From an uncultured beta proteobacterium (GTDB taxonomy: Bacteria > Pseudomonadota > Gammaproteobacteria > Burkholderiales > Rhodocyclaceae): a stretch of DNA of 12,539 bases. Below, piece after piece: positions 1 to 7,298 of this stretch. The first letter of the stretch is position 1; every line of letters starts with the position of its first letter. The stretch is taken from NCBI GenBank assembly GCA_903953145.1, contig CAJBIL010000096.1, positions 1 through 12,539 on the forward strand, read 5' to 3'. A model generated the notes under the pieces. That model saw nothing but the letters and a program-made list of their open reading frames with translations, was not told the DNA's origin and did not search any database. The position numbers were made by a program, and so were the translations under genes.

Positions 1-2235
1 CGCAGCAACCAGCAAACGGCTGAGCATCGGCAGACTGGCGGCGACGTCCGCGAGGTCTAGCAAAATGGCGACAAACTCGTCACCACCAAGGCGCGCCAGC
101 GTATCACCTTCACGCAGGGAATCTTTCATGCGTGCGGCCAGAGCGATCAGCAACTGGTCGCCGATCTCGTGCCCGTAACGGTCGTTGACGGCTTTGAATC
201 CATCGAGATCAAGATAGGCGACCGCGAGTAGTTGGGCGCGCCGCTGCGTCTGCACCATGGACTGTTGCAGCCGGTCGGCGAGTAGCACGCGGTTGGGCAG
301 GTTGGTCAATACGTCATAGTGTGCGATGTGCTCAAGCTGGCTCTGGTGCGCCTTGAGCGCGGTAATGTCGGAGAACAGCGCGACATACTGGCTGACCCGG
401 CCCTCGGCATCATGCACGGCGCTGATCGTTTGCATCACGGCGTAGGTTTCGCCATTTAAACGCCGGTTCCAGACTTCGCCGTACCAATGGCCTTTTTCGC
501 GCAGGTCGTGCCACAACGACGTGTAGAAATCCTTGGACTGATTGCCCGAGCTCAGGATGCGCGGGTTTTTGCCGAAGACTTCGTCGCGGCTGAAACTGGT
601 GATACGGGTGAATGCATCGTTGACATCAATAATTTTGCCATCAGCTGCCGTAATCATGATGCCTTCGCGGGCGTGGGTAAAAACGCTGGCAGCAAGGTGC
701 AGTTTTTCTTCGGCTTGCTTGCGACTGGTAATGTCTCGCGAGAGAACGGCGAAGCGCGGCGCCTCTGTCAGCGAGGTTGATTTGCGGGCGATGGATAGCT
801 CGAACCACATTTTGCCGTGCGGCACATCCAGTGCAATTTGCTTGCCGTTCGAGTAGCCGCGCTCGTTGGCTTCCTGCAAGGCAGCCATCACAATCGCGGT
901 TGCTGTGGGGGGCATGACGTCCGACACCCGCTTGCCGAGCAGATCTTCCGGTGGCGCGATCAGTAAGTCGAGGCGCGGCGAATGGCAGGCGTGATAACAA
1001 CCGTCGAGCCCGACTTCAAACAAGAGATCAGGAATCGCATCAAGCGTGGCGCGTAACTCGACGGTGCGCTCAAGAACAGTGGCTTCAAGCGTCTGCTGGG
1101 CTTTCTGGACGCTCTCGGCCATTGTATTGAAGGCCTCGGACAGCGCAGCAACTTCCTGGCTCGTCCCCGGGAGAACCTGCGAGCGCACCGACAGATCGCC
1201 GGCACCGAGTTGGCGGGCGGTCGTCGACAGGAAATGCAGTGGTTGCGTCAGACGTCGGGCAAAAAGACGAATCAACAACAAGGCCAGCAGCGTGAGCAGC
1301 ACTCCGGCAATCAGCAGGGTATTGGCGCGCTCTTTTAACTCGCCGAGCGCGTCTTCGCGGCCGGAATAAAGCACGAGCGTCCAGCCTTGCGTACCACTGA
1401 GTTTGAGATGGCGATAAACGACGACTAATTCCTTGCCGTTAGTATCGGTTTCCAGCAAGGTGCCTTCAAATCCGCCGGCCACCTGATTATTCAGTTTGAA
1501 CGGTTCATTTGCCAGACTGATAACCGGAAAGCGCGCCAGGCGCTGACCTGCCGGATCAAAAAGCAAAGTGCTTTCATGTTGTTTGCTATTGGTGAGCGCA
1601 GCACGGGCGCTTTCGCCAAGCAGATGTCGCAGATCGAGCAGCGCAATGAGAATGCCCACCAGCTTGCCATTCGGGAAGCCCTCCCGATCCGGAGCATGTA
1701 TCTGGCGCACGATGGCCAATGCCGGCGCACCATCCTTCAACGCCAGTTGTTCGATCATTTCGACCGCGCCGGGTTGCGCGGCACGCTTGATCAATGCTGC
1801 ATCCTCGAAAAGATGGCCGGTTTGGCCGGGGAGGCTGCTCGCCTGTATCTGCTGGCTGGACGGTGCGACGATCATCAGGTCTTGATAACGGTCCGGGTAG
1901 GCACGCTGCAAGCGCTCGAAGATTCGCTCAAAATCCTGCTCAAGCGACGGGTTGTTTGTTTCCAGTTGCCGGGCGATGACCTTGTTTTCCGCAAGTCCCA
2001 GAATATTCCCGCGCCGCTCGTTAAGGGCATTTTCAATCGAAATAACGTGCTGGTCGGCTTTAATTTCGAGGATGCGGATCGCTTCAGCGAGCCGCATATT
2101 GCTGGCACCCATCAGCCCGAGTTGGGGTGAACCAAAATACCAGAGGAAAAACAGGATGCCCATGGCCGCCAGAAACAGCGCGCCAAAATAGGCGGTGATC
2201 CGGGTTGAAAAGGCGCTGGGGGTCGGCTTTATCAT
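1..2235 (-). CDS. Membrane-bound PAS-PAS-GGDEF diguanylate cyclase, 3' end outside window
   Basis: The open frame gives 745 residues before it leaves the left edge. Residues 13-34 form a membrane segment, about 36-305 a periplasmic sensor region (Cache-like by position; family not proven), 307-325 a second membrane segment, about 326-380 a HAMP linker, 396-504 a first PAS, about 512-630 a second PAS with its PAC part, and from about 635 a GGDEF domain starting with the LTNLPNR signature at 643-649. The catalytic GGDEF motif is intact at 717-721, and an RxxD inhibitory site (REGD, 708-711) sits five residues before it. The protein should therefore make c-di-GMP from two GTP and be feedback-inhibited. 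An EAL domain may follow outside the window. The ATG at 2235 lies 24 bases after the stop of the substrate-binding protein gene, with no strong Shine-Dalgarno, so the two are probably co-transcribed. The periplasmic ligand is unknown. Confidence 0.93.
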   Translation of the reverse strand, partial: MIKPTPSAFSTRITAYFGALFLAAMGILFFLWYFGSPQLGLMGASNMRLAEAIRILEIKADQHVISIENALNERRGNILGLAENKVIARQLETNNPSLEQDFERIFERLQRAYPDRYQDLMIVAPSSQQIQASSLPGQTGHLFEDAALIKRAAQPGAVEMIEQLALKDGAPALAIVRQIHAPDREGFPNGKLVGILIALLDLRHLLGESARAALTNSKQHESTLLFDPAGQRLARFPVISLANEPFKLNNQVAGGFEGTLLETDTNGKELVVVYRHLKLSGTQGWTLVLYSGREDALGELKERANTLLIAGVLLTLLALLLIRLFARRLTQPLHFLSTTARQLGAGDLSVRSQVLPGTSQEVAALSEAFNTMAESVQKAQQTLEATVLERTVELRATLDAIPDLLFEVGLDGCYHACHSPRLDLLIAPPEDLLGKRVSDVMPPTATAIVMAALQEANERGYSNGKQIALDVPHGKMWFELSIARKSTSLTEAPRFAVLSRDITSRKQAEEKLHLAASVFTHAREGIMITAADGKIIDVNDAFTRITSFSRDEVFGKNPRILSSGNQSKDFYTSLWHDLREKGHWYGEVWNRRLNGETYAVMQTISAVHDAEGRVSQYVALFSDITALKAHQSQLEHIAHYDVLTNLPNRVLLADRLQQSMVQTQRRAQLLAVAYLDLDGFKAVNDRYGHEIGDQLLIALAARMKDSLREGDTLARLGGDEFVAILLDLADVAASLPMLSRLLVAA

Positions 2236-2259
2236 GGTCAGAGGAACAGGATAGCGTGC

Positions 2260-3348
2260 CTAATCTGCGTAGTCGAACGTATTGAGCTGATAGACGCGCG
2301 GCGCAGCGATGACCCTGGCCAAGCCGTCGTAGCTCAAGGCTGCTTCGACGTTTTCCCATTTCCCGCCTGGTGGTAGCTTGCCGAGGCTGGTGAGAAACTG
2401 GAACTCGTCTTTAAGTGGCGGCTTGCCGGGGCTGCTTAAAATGGCAGGCGCCGATGGTATGTTCAAAATATCCCGCTTGATAATCGAAACGATCTGCGCC
2501 ACCGACAGCGCGGCTGGTTTGCCCGAGAGGGCTTCAGCATCGGCCATCGCCCAGCCGACAGCGGTTTCGACATTGCGCTGGCTGCGGCGCATCCATTCGA
2601 TGGCGCGGATAAAGCCGGCGACGACTTGCCGGGCTGCTTCCGGGGCGCGTTCGGCAAAATGCCGCTCGATCACGAAATAATCTGTACTCAGGCCGCGCGA
2701 GACGATGCGGTTCTTATCGTTTTTGGCGAGGGCGACGGAGGGTGCAGGCTCCCATGCGGAGAAGGCATCGATGTCGCCGCGCTCAAGCGCGTCAGGCATT
2801 TCGTCTACGCCAAGGGCAACGAGTTTGACCTGGCGCTCATTCAGCCCTGCCGAAGCCAGTGCCTGCAAAAGTGTGTGATGCGCGCTGGAAACCTCAACAT
2901 AGCCGATACGTTTACCGGTCAGGCCACGCACCTGTACATCGCCTTTGGTGACAATGGCGGTCGAAGTTTGCTTGACCAGCCCGACAATCCAGACATTGCC
3001 TGTCGAGGCCGCAACAATGGTCGGCATGTCACCGAGTAGACCGGCTTCCAGACGTTGCTCTGTCAACAAGGCGACCATGTCGGCGCCGCGCCGGAAGGGG
3101 TGTGTTTTTAACGGCAACTGGCGATCGGCCAGTGCTTTTTTGAGAATCCGGTCATGCTGCATGACGGCGCTGATGACGCCGGACGGGTAGCCGAGCGGCT
3201 GCGTACCAAGATCGACAGCGGGCGAGGCGGGCAATAAACCGTAGCGGTCAAAATAGGCTTCCGCCAGCGCTATTTCAGACCAGAAAAACGCCAGTGCCAG
3301 AATCGCCAGCAGTCTGGCCGCGATCAGGCGTATTTTCCGTGTTTGCAT
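2260..3348 (-). CDS. Periplasmic ABC-type substrate-binding protein (NMT1/SsuA/NrtA-like)
   Basis: This 362-residue protein has a basic start (MQTRK), a hydrophobic core at 8-28 and a likely signal peptidase I site after ALA at residue 29, so it should be periplasmic. The mature part begins with the beta-strand typical of the family (LGTQPLGYPSG). It later carries the ligand-lobe signature DIDAFSAWEP, as in SsuA, NrtA, TauA and ThiY relatives (type II periplasmic-binding fold). The substrate cannot be read from sequence; the family binds sulfonates, nitrate or bicarbonate, and pyrimidines. I chose the ATG at 3348 because GGAG (3358-3361) lies nine bases ahead of it. An in-frame ATG at 3369 would add seven residues but has no ribosome-binding site. 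No permease or ATPase gene lies nearby, and the next gene downstream is a membrane diguanylate cyclase. Its job may be sensing rather than import (inference). Confidence 0.88.
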   Translation of the reverse strand: MQTRKIRLIAARLLAILALAFFWSEIALAEAYFDRYGLLPASPAVDLGTQPLGYPSGVISAVMQHDRILKKALADRQLPLKTHPFRRGADMVALLTEQRLEAGLLGDMPTIVAASTGNVWIVGLVKQTSTAIVTKGDVQVRGLTGKRIGYVEVSSAHHTLLQALASAGLNERQVKLVALGVDEMPDALERGDIDAFSAWEPAPSVALAKNDKNRIVSRGLSTDYFVIERHFAERAPEAARQVVAGFIRAIEWMRRSQRNVETAVGWAMADAEALSGKPAALSVAQIVSIIKRDILNIPSAPAILSSPGKPPLKDEFQFLTSLGKLPPGGKWENVEAALSYDGLARVIAAPRVYQLNTFDYAD

Positions 3349-3357
3349 GCGTCCGCA

Positions 3358-3361
3358 CTCC
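3358..3361 (-). promoter_or_regulatory. Ribosome binding site deciding the start of the substrate-binding protein
   Basis: GGAG on the minus strand, nine bases before the ATG at 3348. It favours that start over the in-frame ATG at 3369, which has nothing comparable upstream. Confidence 0.6.
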
Positions 3362-3413
3362 GGTTTCATGAATTACGCTGTAAGGCGCACCAAACGGTGA
3401 TCTACATAGTGCG

Positions 3414-3479
3414 ATGGCTGAAGATCGTTGATTGACGCCACTCTTCAGCCATTGATGGTGCTAGAACGCCTATCCATCA
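3414..3479. repeat. Two abutting inverted repeats between phoX-family gene and substrate-binding protein gene
   Basis: The first repeat has perfect 10-base arms, ATGGCTGAAG at 3414-3423 and CTTCAGCCAT at 3443-3452, with a 19-base loop. Directly next to it TGATGG (3453-3458) pairs with CCATCA (3474-3479) across 15 bases. They lie in the 159-base gap after the phosphatase gene and about 65 bases before the start of the substrate-binding protein. No T tract follows on either strand, so this is not a standard intrinsic terminator. It could be an operator, an mRNA-processing hairpin, or a Rho-independent structure of non-canonical type. I see no clear promoter in the rest of the gap. Confidence 0.5.
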
Positions 3480-3528
3480 GCCTTGCAGGGCAGGCAGCTT
3501 TTTAAGATGATTGTTTAGGCCAAATCAA

Positions 3529-5442
3529 TTATGCACCAACCACGCCGCCATCCAGACGTGAAATAACCAGGGTCGCCGAGCGCGGCCGGCCGCCGGTGAC
3601 TTCCGGGAACTGATTGGCCGGCCAGCTGGAAACCAGCATCGGCCTGGCCGGGTCGCTACGCTCGTTGGCTGTTTCGCCGGGGTGCTGGATGTTGACGAAG
3701 AGGCTGCGCGCATCCGGCGTGCTGGTGACGCCGGTAATCTCGCAACCCTTCGGCCCGGTGAGAAAGCGCCGGACCTCGCCGCTGACAACATCGGCCACCA
3801 GCATCTGATTATTGCCCAGCGGCGCGTAATCGCTGCCTTTCATCGCTTTGCTTGAGGCATCGGTCTGAATCCACAAACGCCCTTCTGCGTCAAACCACAA
3901 GCCATCAGGGCTACCAAACGCATCGCCTTTAATGTTGCCACGCTTATTCGCATCGGCGTGCTGCGGGTCGCCGCAGAGGAGGAAAATAGACCAGTTGAAA
4001 CTCTTGCCTGAATTATCGGCTTGACCGCCTGTTTCTTCTTGCCAGCGAATGATATGGCCGAAAGTGTTTTCCTGCCGTGGATTGGCCGCGTCAGGCAACG
4101 GCGCATCGCCCTTGCCGCGCTGGCTGTTATTGGTCAGCGCGCAGAAAACCTCGCCGCTCTGCGGATGCACGGCAATCCCTTCGGGGCGATCCATTTTTGT
4201 TGCACCGACACGGTCGGCCGCCTGCCGCGTGCGGATCAGCACATCGGCCTGATCGCTGAAGCCATTGGCTTCAGTCAGCCCGTTCTGGCCAAATTCGAGC
4301 GCCAGCCACTCACCCCGACCGGCATCGCCAAAGCGTGCAACGTACAGCGTGCCGTAATCCAGCAGACTGCTTGCAGTGGCCGGCAAGGCAGCATCAAAAC
4401 GGTCGCGTGAAACGTATTTATAGAGGTATTCAAAAGGCTCGTCATCGCCCATGTAAACGACAATCTGCCCGCTTTTTGCCAGCGTGACGGTGGCGCTTTC
4501 GTGCTTGAAGCGCCCGAGCGCTGTCCGCTTGACGGGGGCTTTCATCGGATTATGTGGATCAATCTCGACAACCCAGCCAAAGCGATTCGCCTCATTGGGT
4601 TCAGTCATCACATCGAAACGGCTATCGTGCTCGTGCCAGCGATAGCCGGCGCCCTTCTCACGCAGGCCGTAACGTTTCTGATCCGTCGTTGGTGTTTCAA
4701 GGCCGTTGAAATAGCCGTTGAAATTTTCTTCGCAGCTTAGATAAGTGCCCCAGGGCGTCACGCCCATGGCGCAATTGGCCAGCGTGCCGAACACCACATT
4801 GCCGCGCCGGTCATCCTTGGTACGCATCGCCGGCGCACCGGCCGCCGGGCCGGTGATGCGGATTGGCGTTCGCGCGGTAATCCGCCGGGCGAATTTCGAG
4901 GGGCGCACCAGTTGCCAGCGCAATGCTTTACCGACGGCCTTGCGCTCGACTTCGATCACCGAGACACCGTGCGCGTTTTGCGACTTGAGTGTTTTGGCGT
5001 GGCTCCAGTCGGCCATTCCATCCGGGTGCAGCAAGCCATCATCCGTATATTCATGGTTGATACACATCAGGCCGTGCGTTGATGACGCCTGCCCATTTTC
5101 GATCAAGGGGAAAAAGTGCATGCCGTCATGATGCATGCCCGCCTGCCCGGCCTGCTCCACCACGCTGTTACTGGCGTCTGCCTTGAACACCGCGCCATCG
5201 GAAACCGGATCGCCCCAAGCATAAAGTAAGGCAACCGAGTAGCCATCGGGCACCCGAACCAGGTCATTGAGCGATGCTGCAATGGGATTGAAGCCAATGG
5301 CCGGCCTTGCGCCTGCCGCCAGCGCTGCCGGCAAGCCCATAAATGAAAGCATCCCGGCGCTGAACGCCGCCTGCAACAAGCGCCGCCGCTCGTTATTCAA
5401 AGAAAATCTTGTCAGCGACTGCTGGCTGGTATGGCTAATCAT
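3529..5442 (-). CDS. Tat-exported PhoX-family (DUF839) phosphatase
   Basis: The 637-residue protein belongs to the PhoX/DUF839 family of metal-dependent phosphatases that release phosphate from organic monoesters in the periplasm or outside the cell. The N-terminus carries a twin-arginine signal: ERRRLLQ at 18-24, a hydrophobic stretch to about 36, and a likely cleavage after ALA at 42. Export folded with its metals is expected, as known for PhoX. Family hallmarks visible are GTYLSCEENFNGYF with the cysteine at 237 (a conserved cysteine in this family is an iron ligand in the solved PhoX structure), MDRPEGIAVHP, NTFGHIIRW, FGSPDGLWFDAEGRLW, and near the C-terminus GCEITGVTSTPDARSLFVN and QHPGE. 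Length fits the family. AGG lies just before the ATG at 5442. It starts 51 bases after the AI-2E-family gene on the same strand. No Pho box is visible in that gap. Substrate range is not determinable. Confidence 0.9.
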   Translation of the reverse strand: MISHTSQQSLTRFSLNNERRRLLQAAFSAGMLSFMGLPAALAAGARPAIGFNPIAASLNDLVRVPDGYSVALLYAWGDPVSDGAVFKADASNSVVEQAGQAGMHHDGMHFFPLIENGQASSTHGLMCINHEYTDDGLLHPDGMADWSHAKTLKSQNAHGVSVIEVERKAVGKALRWQLVRPSKFARRITARTPIRITGPAAGAPAMRTKDDRRGNVVFGTLANCAMGVTPWGTYLSCEENFNGYFNGLETPTTDQKRYGLREKGAGYRWHEHDSRFDVMTEPNEANRFGWVVEIDPHNPMKAPVKRTALGRFKHESATVTLAKSGQIVVYMGDDEPFEYLYKYVSRDRFDAALPATASSLLDYGTLYVARFGDAGRGEWLALEFGQNGLTEANGFSDQADVLIRTRQAADRVGATKMDRPEGIAVHPQSGEVFCALTNNSQRGKGDAPLPDAANPRQENTFGHIIRWQEETGGQADNSGKSFNWSIFLLCGDPQHADANKRGNIKGDAFGSPDGLWFDAEGRLWIQTDASSKAMKGSDYAPLGNNQMLVADVVSGEVRRFLTGPKGCEITGVTSTPDARSLFVNIQHPGETANERSDPARPMLVSSWPANQFPEVTGGRPRSATLVISRLDGGVVGA

Positions 5443-5466
5443 TGGCGCCTATTCATCAAATTGAGT

Positions 5467-5500
5467 CTGCTGATCGTGCAGATAAAAACGGCATCAGCAG
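5467..5500. repeat. 8-bp inverted repeat spanning the AI-2E gene stop
   Basis: CTGCTGAT (5467-5474) and ATCAGCAG (5493-5500) are perfect complements separated by 18 bases. One arm contains the TGA stop of the AI-2E-family gene, and the hairpin ends about 25 bases before the phosphatase start. It lacks a following T tract in the direction of transcription, so it is a weak terminator or attenuator candidate only. Confidence 0.35.
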
Positions 5501-6615
5501 CGCAAATCGCGCGTGACTTGCCGGTGCCTTAGTTTCTTTGCGAATTTGTGTCGCGCTCGCAAACGCGGATCAGTCACGACTTCGCCGACCGTCTCCCCGA
5601 GCACCATGACCACGCCAAGCAAGGGCAAAACCAGCATCAGGCCTGCCACGCCAGCCACTGCGCCGCCGACAAAAATCATGACTACAGTCAGCAAGGGGTG
5701 CAGTTTCAGGCTACGCCCAATGGTTAGCGGCATGAAAAAGAAATCGTCGAGCAAGCGCACCCAGATAAACAGGCCGATGGCACTGTAGGCAATGGCCGGG
5801 TCGCCGGGGTAATCCGTCGCAGCCACCAAAACAACCAGCAGGCAGCCGAGAATCGAGCCGACAAATGGCACCCAGGACAGAACCGCGGTAATCAAACCCA
5901 GCAAAAAAGGCGCCGAAACGCCAATCAGCCAGAGCCCGATGGCCAGGCACAACGTATCGAGCACCGTCAGCTTGATCAAACCCTGAAAATAAAGCCGTGC
6001 CGTCTTATCGACCTGATCGAGCAGATAAAGCGTCCGTTCAAAAAAGGCATTCGGCACCGCCCGGCTTAAAAATTTCTTGAAACGCCAACCATCGCGTAAA
6101 AAGAAAAAAGCCAGAAAAGGCGCCAGCAGCAGCGAGGGCAGCCATGCCGCAGCGGTGAGCGCGGCATCTGCAAGATAAGCACCGGCCAGTTTATCGCTCA
6201 GTGCAGTAATCTGGTGCGCCACCTGATCGCTCAAATTTGCCTTGGCCGCCAGCGAAAAACTGCCTTCCAGCCCGGCAATGGTCGTCACAATGAAACGCAG
6301 ACCGCCATCGATATAGCGTGTTCCCGAGGCCTGCCACGCCACAATGTGCGAACCGAACCATGGCAGCATTAACGCAAAAGCCCCTGCCGCCATTGAAAAT
6401 GCGACACAACTGACCACCGCCGCAGAAGTGTCGCGTGACATGCCGGCCAGTACCAGGCGCTGTTGCAGGGGGTAAAGCAGGTAATAAATGATCAGGCCAA
6501 AAAGAAAAGGAACAACCAGCCACAGAATTTTCTGGAAGAGAAAAAGCAGCAGGCAGGTTGCTGCAAGAATGGCGCACCAGACGAGCGGCCCCGAGCGATA
6601 GCGCCCTGCTCTCAT
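5494..6615 (-). CDS. AI-2E transporter family (PerM/TqsA-like) inner-membrane protein
   Basis: The 373-residue polytopic protein matches the AI-2E transporter family in layout. Two N-terminal membrane segments lie at about 11-27 and 30-48, a third at about 63-85, then a soluble stretch to about 150, a further hydrophobic segment ending in the family motif FFLRDGWRFKKFL, and a C-terminal cluster of helices with RLLDDFFFMPLTIGRSLKLHP followed by a glycine-rich helix pair. Family members export autoinducer-2 (TqsA) or act as permease-like or sodium/proton antiport proteins; the substrate here is unknown. Its ATG overlaps the TGA of the upstream cyclic-nucleotide-binding gene (ATGA at 6612-6615), implying translational coupling and probably a physical or regulatory partnership. 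The C-terminus ends in a basic tail, likely cytoplasmic. Confidence 0.9.
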   Translation of the reverse strand: MRAGRYRSGPLVWCAILAATCLLLFLFQKILWLVVPFLFGLIIYYLLYPLQQRLVLAGMSRDTSAAVVSCVAFSMAAGAFALMLPWFGSHIVAWQASGTRYIDGGLRFIVTTIAGLEGSFSLAAKANLSDQVAHQITALSDKLAGAYLADAALTAAAWLPSLLLAPFLAFFFLRDGWRFKKFLSRAVPNAFFERTLYLLDQVDKTARLYFQGLIKLTVLDTLCLAIGLWLIGVSAPFLLGLITAVLSWVPFVGSILGCLLVVLVAATDYPGDPAIAYSAIGLFIWVRLLDDFFFMPLTIGRSLKLHPLLTVVMIFVGGAVAGVAGLMLVLPLLGVVMVLGETVGEVVTDPRLRARHKFAKKLRHRQVTRDLRC

Positions 6616-7082
6616 AACGGCCCCAGATCGCTGCGTACCACCTTGCGCAAGCGCGCACCGAGATGTCGCGCCAATTGCAGGGCCAGTTTGGAGGCAATCA
6701 GCGCATGCGACAGCATCAGGCTTAAAAAATCACCACGGAACAGGATGACCAGCGTGCAGTTTTCAGCGGCTCGGGCTTGCGCGGCGCGTGGTGCGTCGTC
6801 GAGCAACGCGAGTTCACCGAAAAAGTTACCTGCTTCAAGTACGGCAATCGGTGTATCTGCCTGCCCTTGATGGCAGATCAGCACCTTGCCTTCAAGGATC
6901 AGGTAAATGCCTTGCCCTTCTTCGCCCTCATCAAAAACGACTTCGTCCTTGAGGTAGCTGCGTTCATGCATGAAACCATCGATAATTTTCATTTCACGGC
7001 GCGTTAAACCGACAAAAAGCGACATCTGTTGCAACTCGTGCAGGCGTTTCGGGAGCTGGCCTTTTTGGAAAATAGTCAACAT
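6612..7082 (-). CDS. Stand-alone cyclic-nucleotide-binding domain protein
   Basis: The 156-residue protein is essentially one CRP/PKA-R type cNMP-binding domain (about residues 22-135) with short helical ends. The phosphate-binding cassette is intact: FGELALL at 88-94 with Glu90, and PRAA at 98-101 with Arg99, the residues that hold ribose and phosphate in cAMP-binding relatives. The beta-roll glycines (DEGEEGQGIYLILEGKV, 51-67) are also present. No C-terminal helix-turn-helix follows, so it is not a CRP/FNR transcription factor, and no catalytic domain is attached. It is cytoplasmic, having no signal or membrane segment. It overlaps by 4 bases the gene for an AI-2E-family membrane protein, suggesting it conveys a cyclic nucleotide signal to that protein (inference). 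The start at 7082 has only a weak ribosome-binding site. Which nucleotide it binds, if any, is unknown. Confidence 0.87.
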   Translation of the reverse strand: MLTIFQKGQLPKRLHELQQMSLFVGLTRREMKIIDGFMHERSYLKDEVVFDEGEEGQGIYLILEGKVLICHQGQADTPIAVLEAGNFFGELALLDDAPRAAQARAAENCTLVILFRGDFLSLMLSHALIASKLALQLARHLGARLRKVVRSDLGPL

Positions 7083-7143
7083 TGCGATCTATGCGTCCAT
7101 GAATGAGTCAAAAGTGTGAGGCTAGGCGCCGCCGGAAGGGTCG

Positions 7144-7149
7144 ATTCTA
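7144..7149 (-). promoter_or_regulatory. Possible -10 box for the cNMP-binding gene
   Basis: TAGAAT on the minus strand about 62 bases before the ATG at 7082. The -35 position (17-base spacing) holds TGGCTC, a poor match, so this is only a candidate. Confidence 0.25.
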
Positions 7150-7230
7150 AAGCAAAGCACATGACGGAGCCATCGCTAAAACATTAGCAGCAGCGCGGTC
7201 TTTAGGGGTTTGGCGTGCCGACGTTTCTAC

Positions 7231-7258
7231 TTGAAGGCGGTACGAAGTTCGCTATAAT
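7231..7258 (+). promoter_or_regulatory. Sigma-70 promoter of moaA
   Basis: TTGAAG (7231-7236) and a perfect TATAAT (7253-7258) are separated by 16 bases. Transcription should begin near 7265, leaving a leader of about 34 bases before the ATG at 7299. This rules out the in-frame GTG at 7215 as the start. Confidence 0.8.
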
Positions 7259-7298
7259 CAGGCGCACACTTTCCCCCTTTAGCGTTGTAAGCGTACAC

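Noticed and set aside
1576..2130. Plus-strand open frame of 184 codons opposite the receptor sensor region
   Set aside because: It is antisense to the periplasmic domain of the GGDEF receptor, with no ribosome-binding site or family signature. The shorter antisense frames at 487-856 and 1046-1369 are rejected for the same reason.
5443..5493. Pho box before the PhoX-family gene
   Set aside because: No pair of CTGTCA-like repeats with 11-base spacing could be found; only loose CTG matches at the wrong distance.
7259..7298. Molybdenum cofactor riboswitch upstream of moaA
   Set aside because: The leader from the predicted transcription start is only about 34 bases, too short for the known Moco aptamer, and no such fold is visible.
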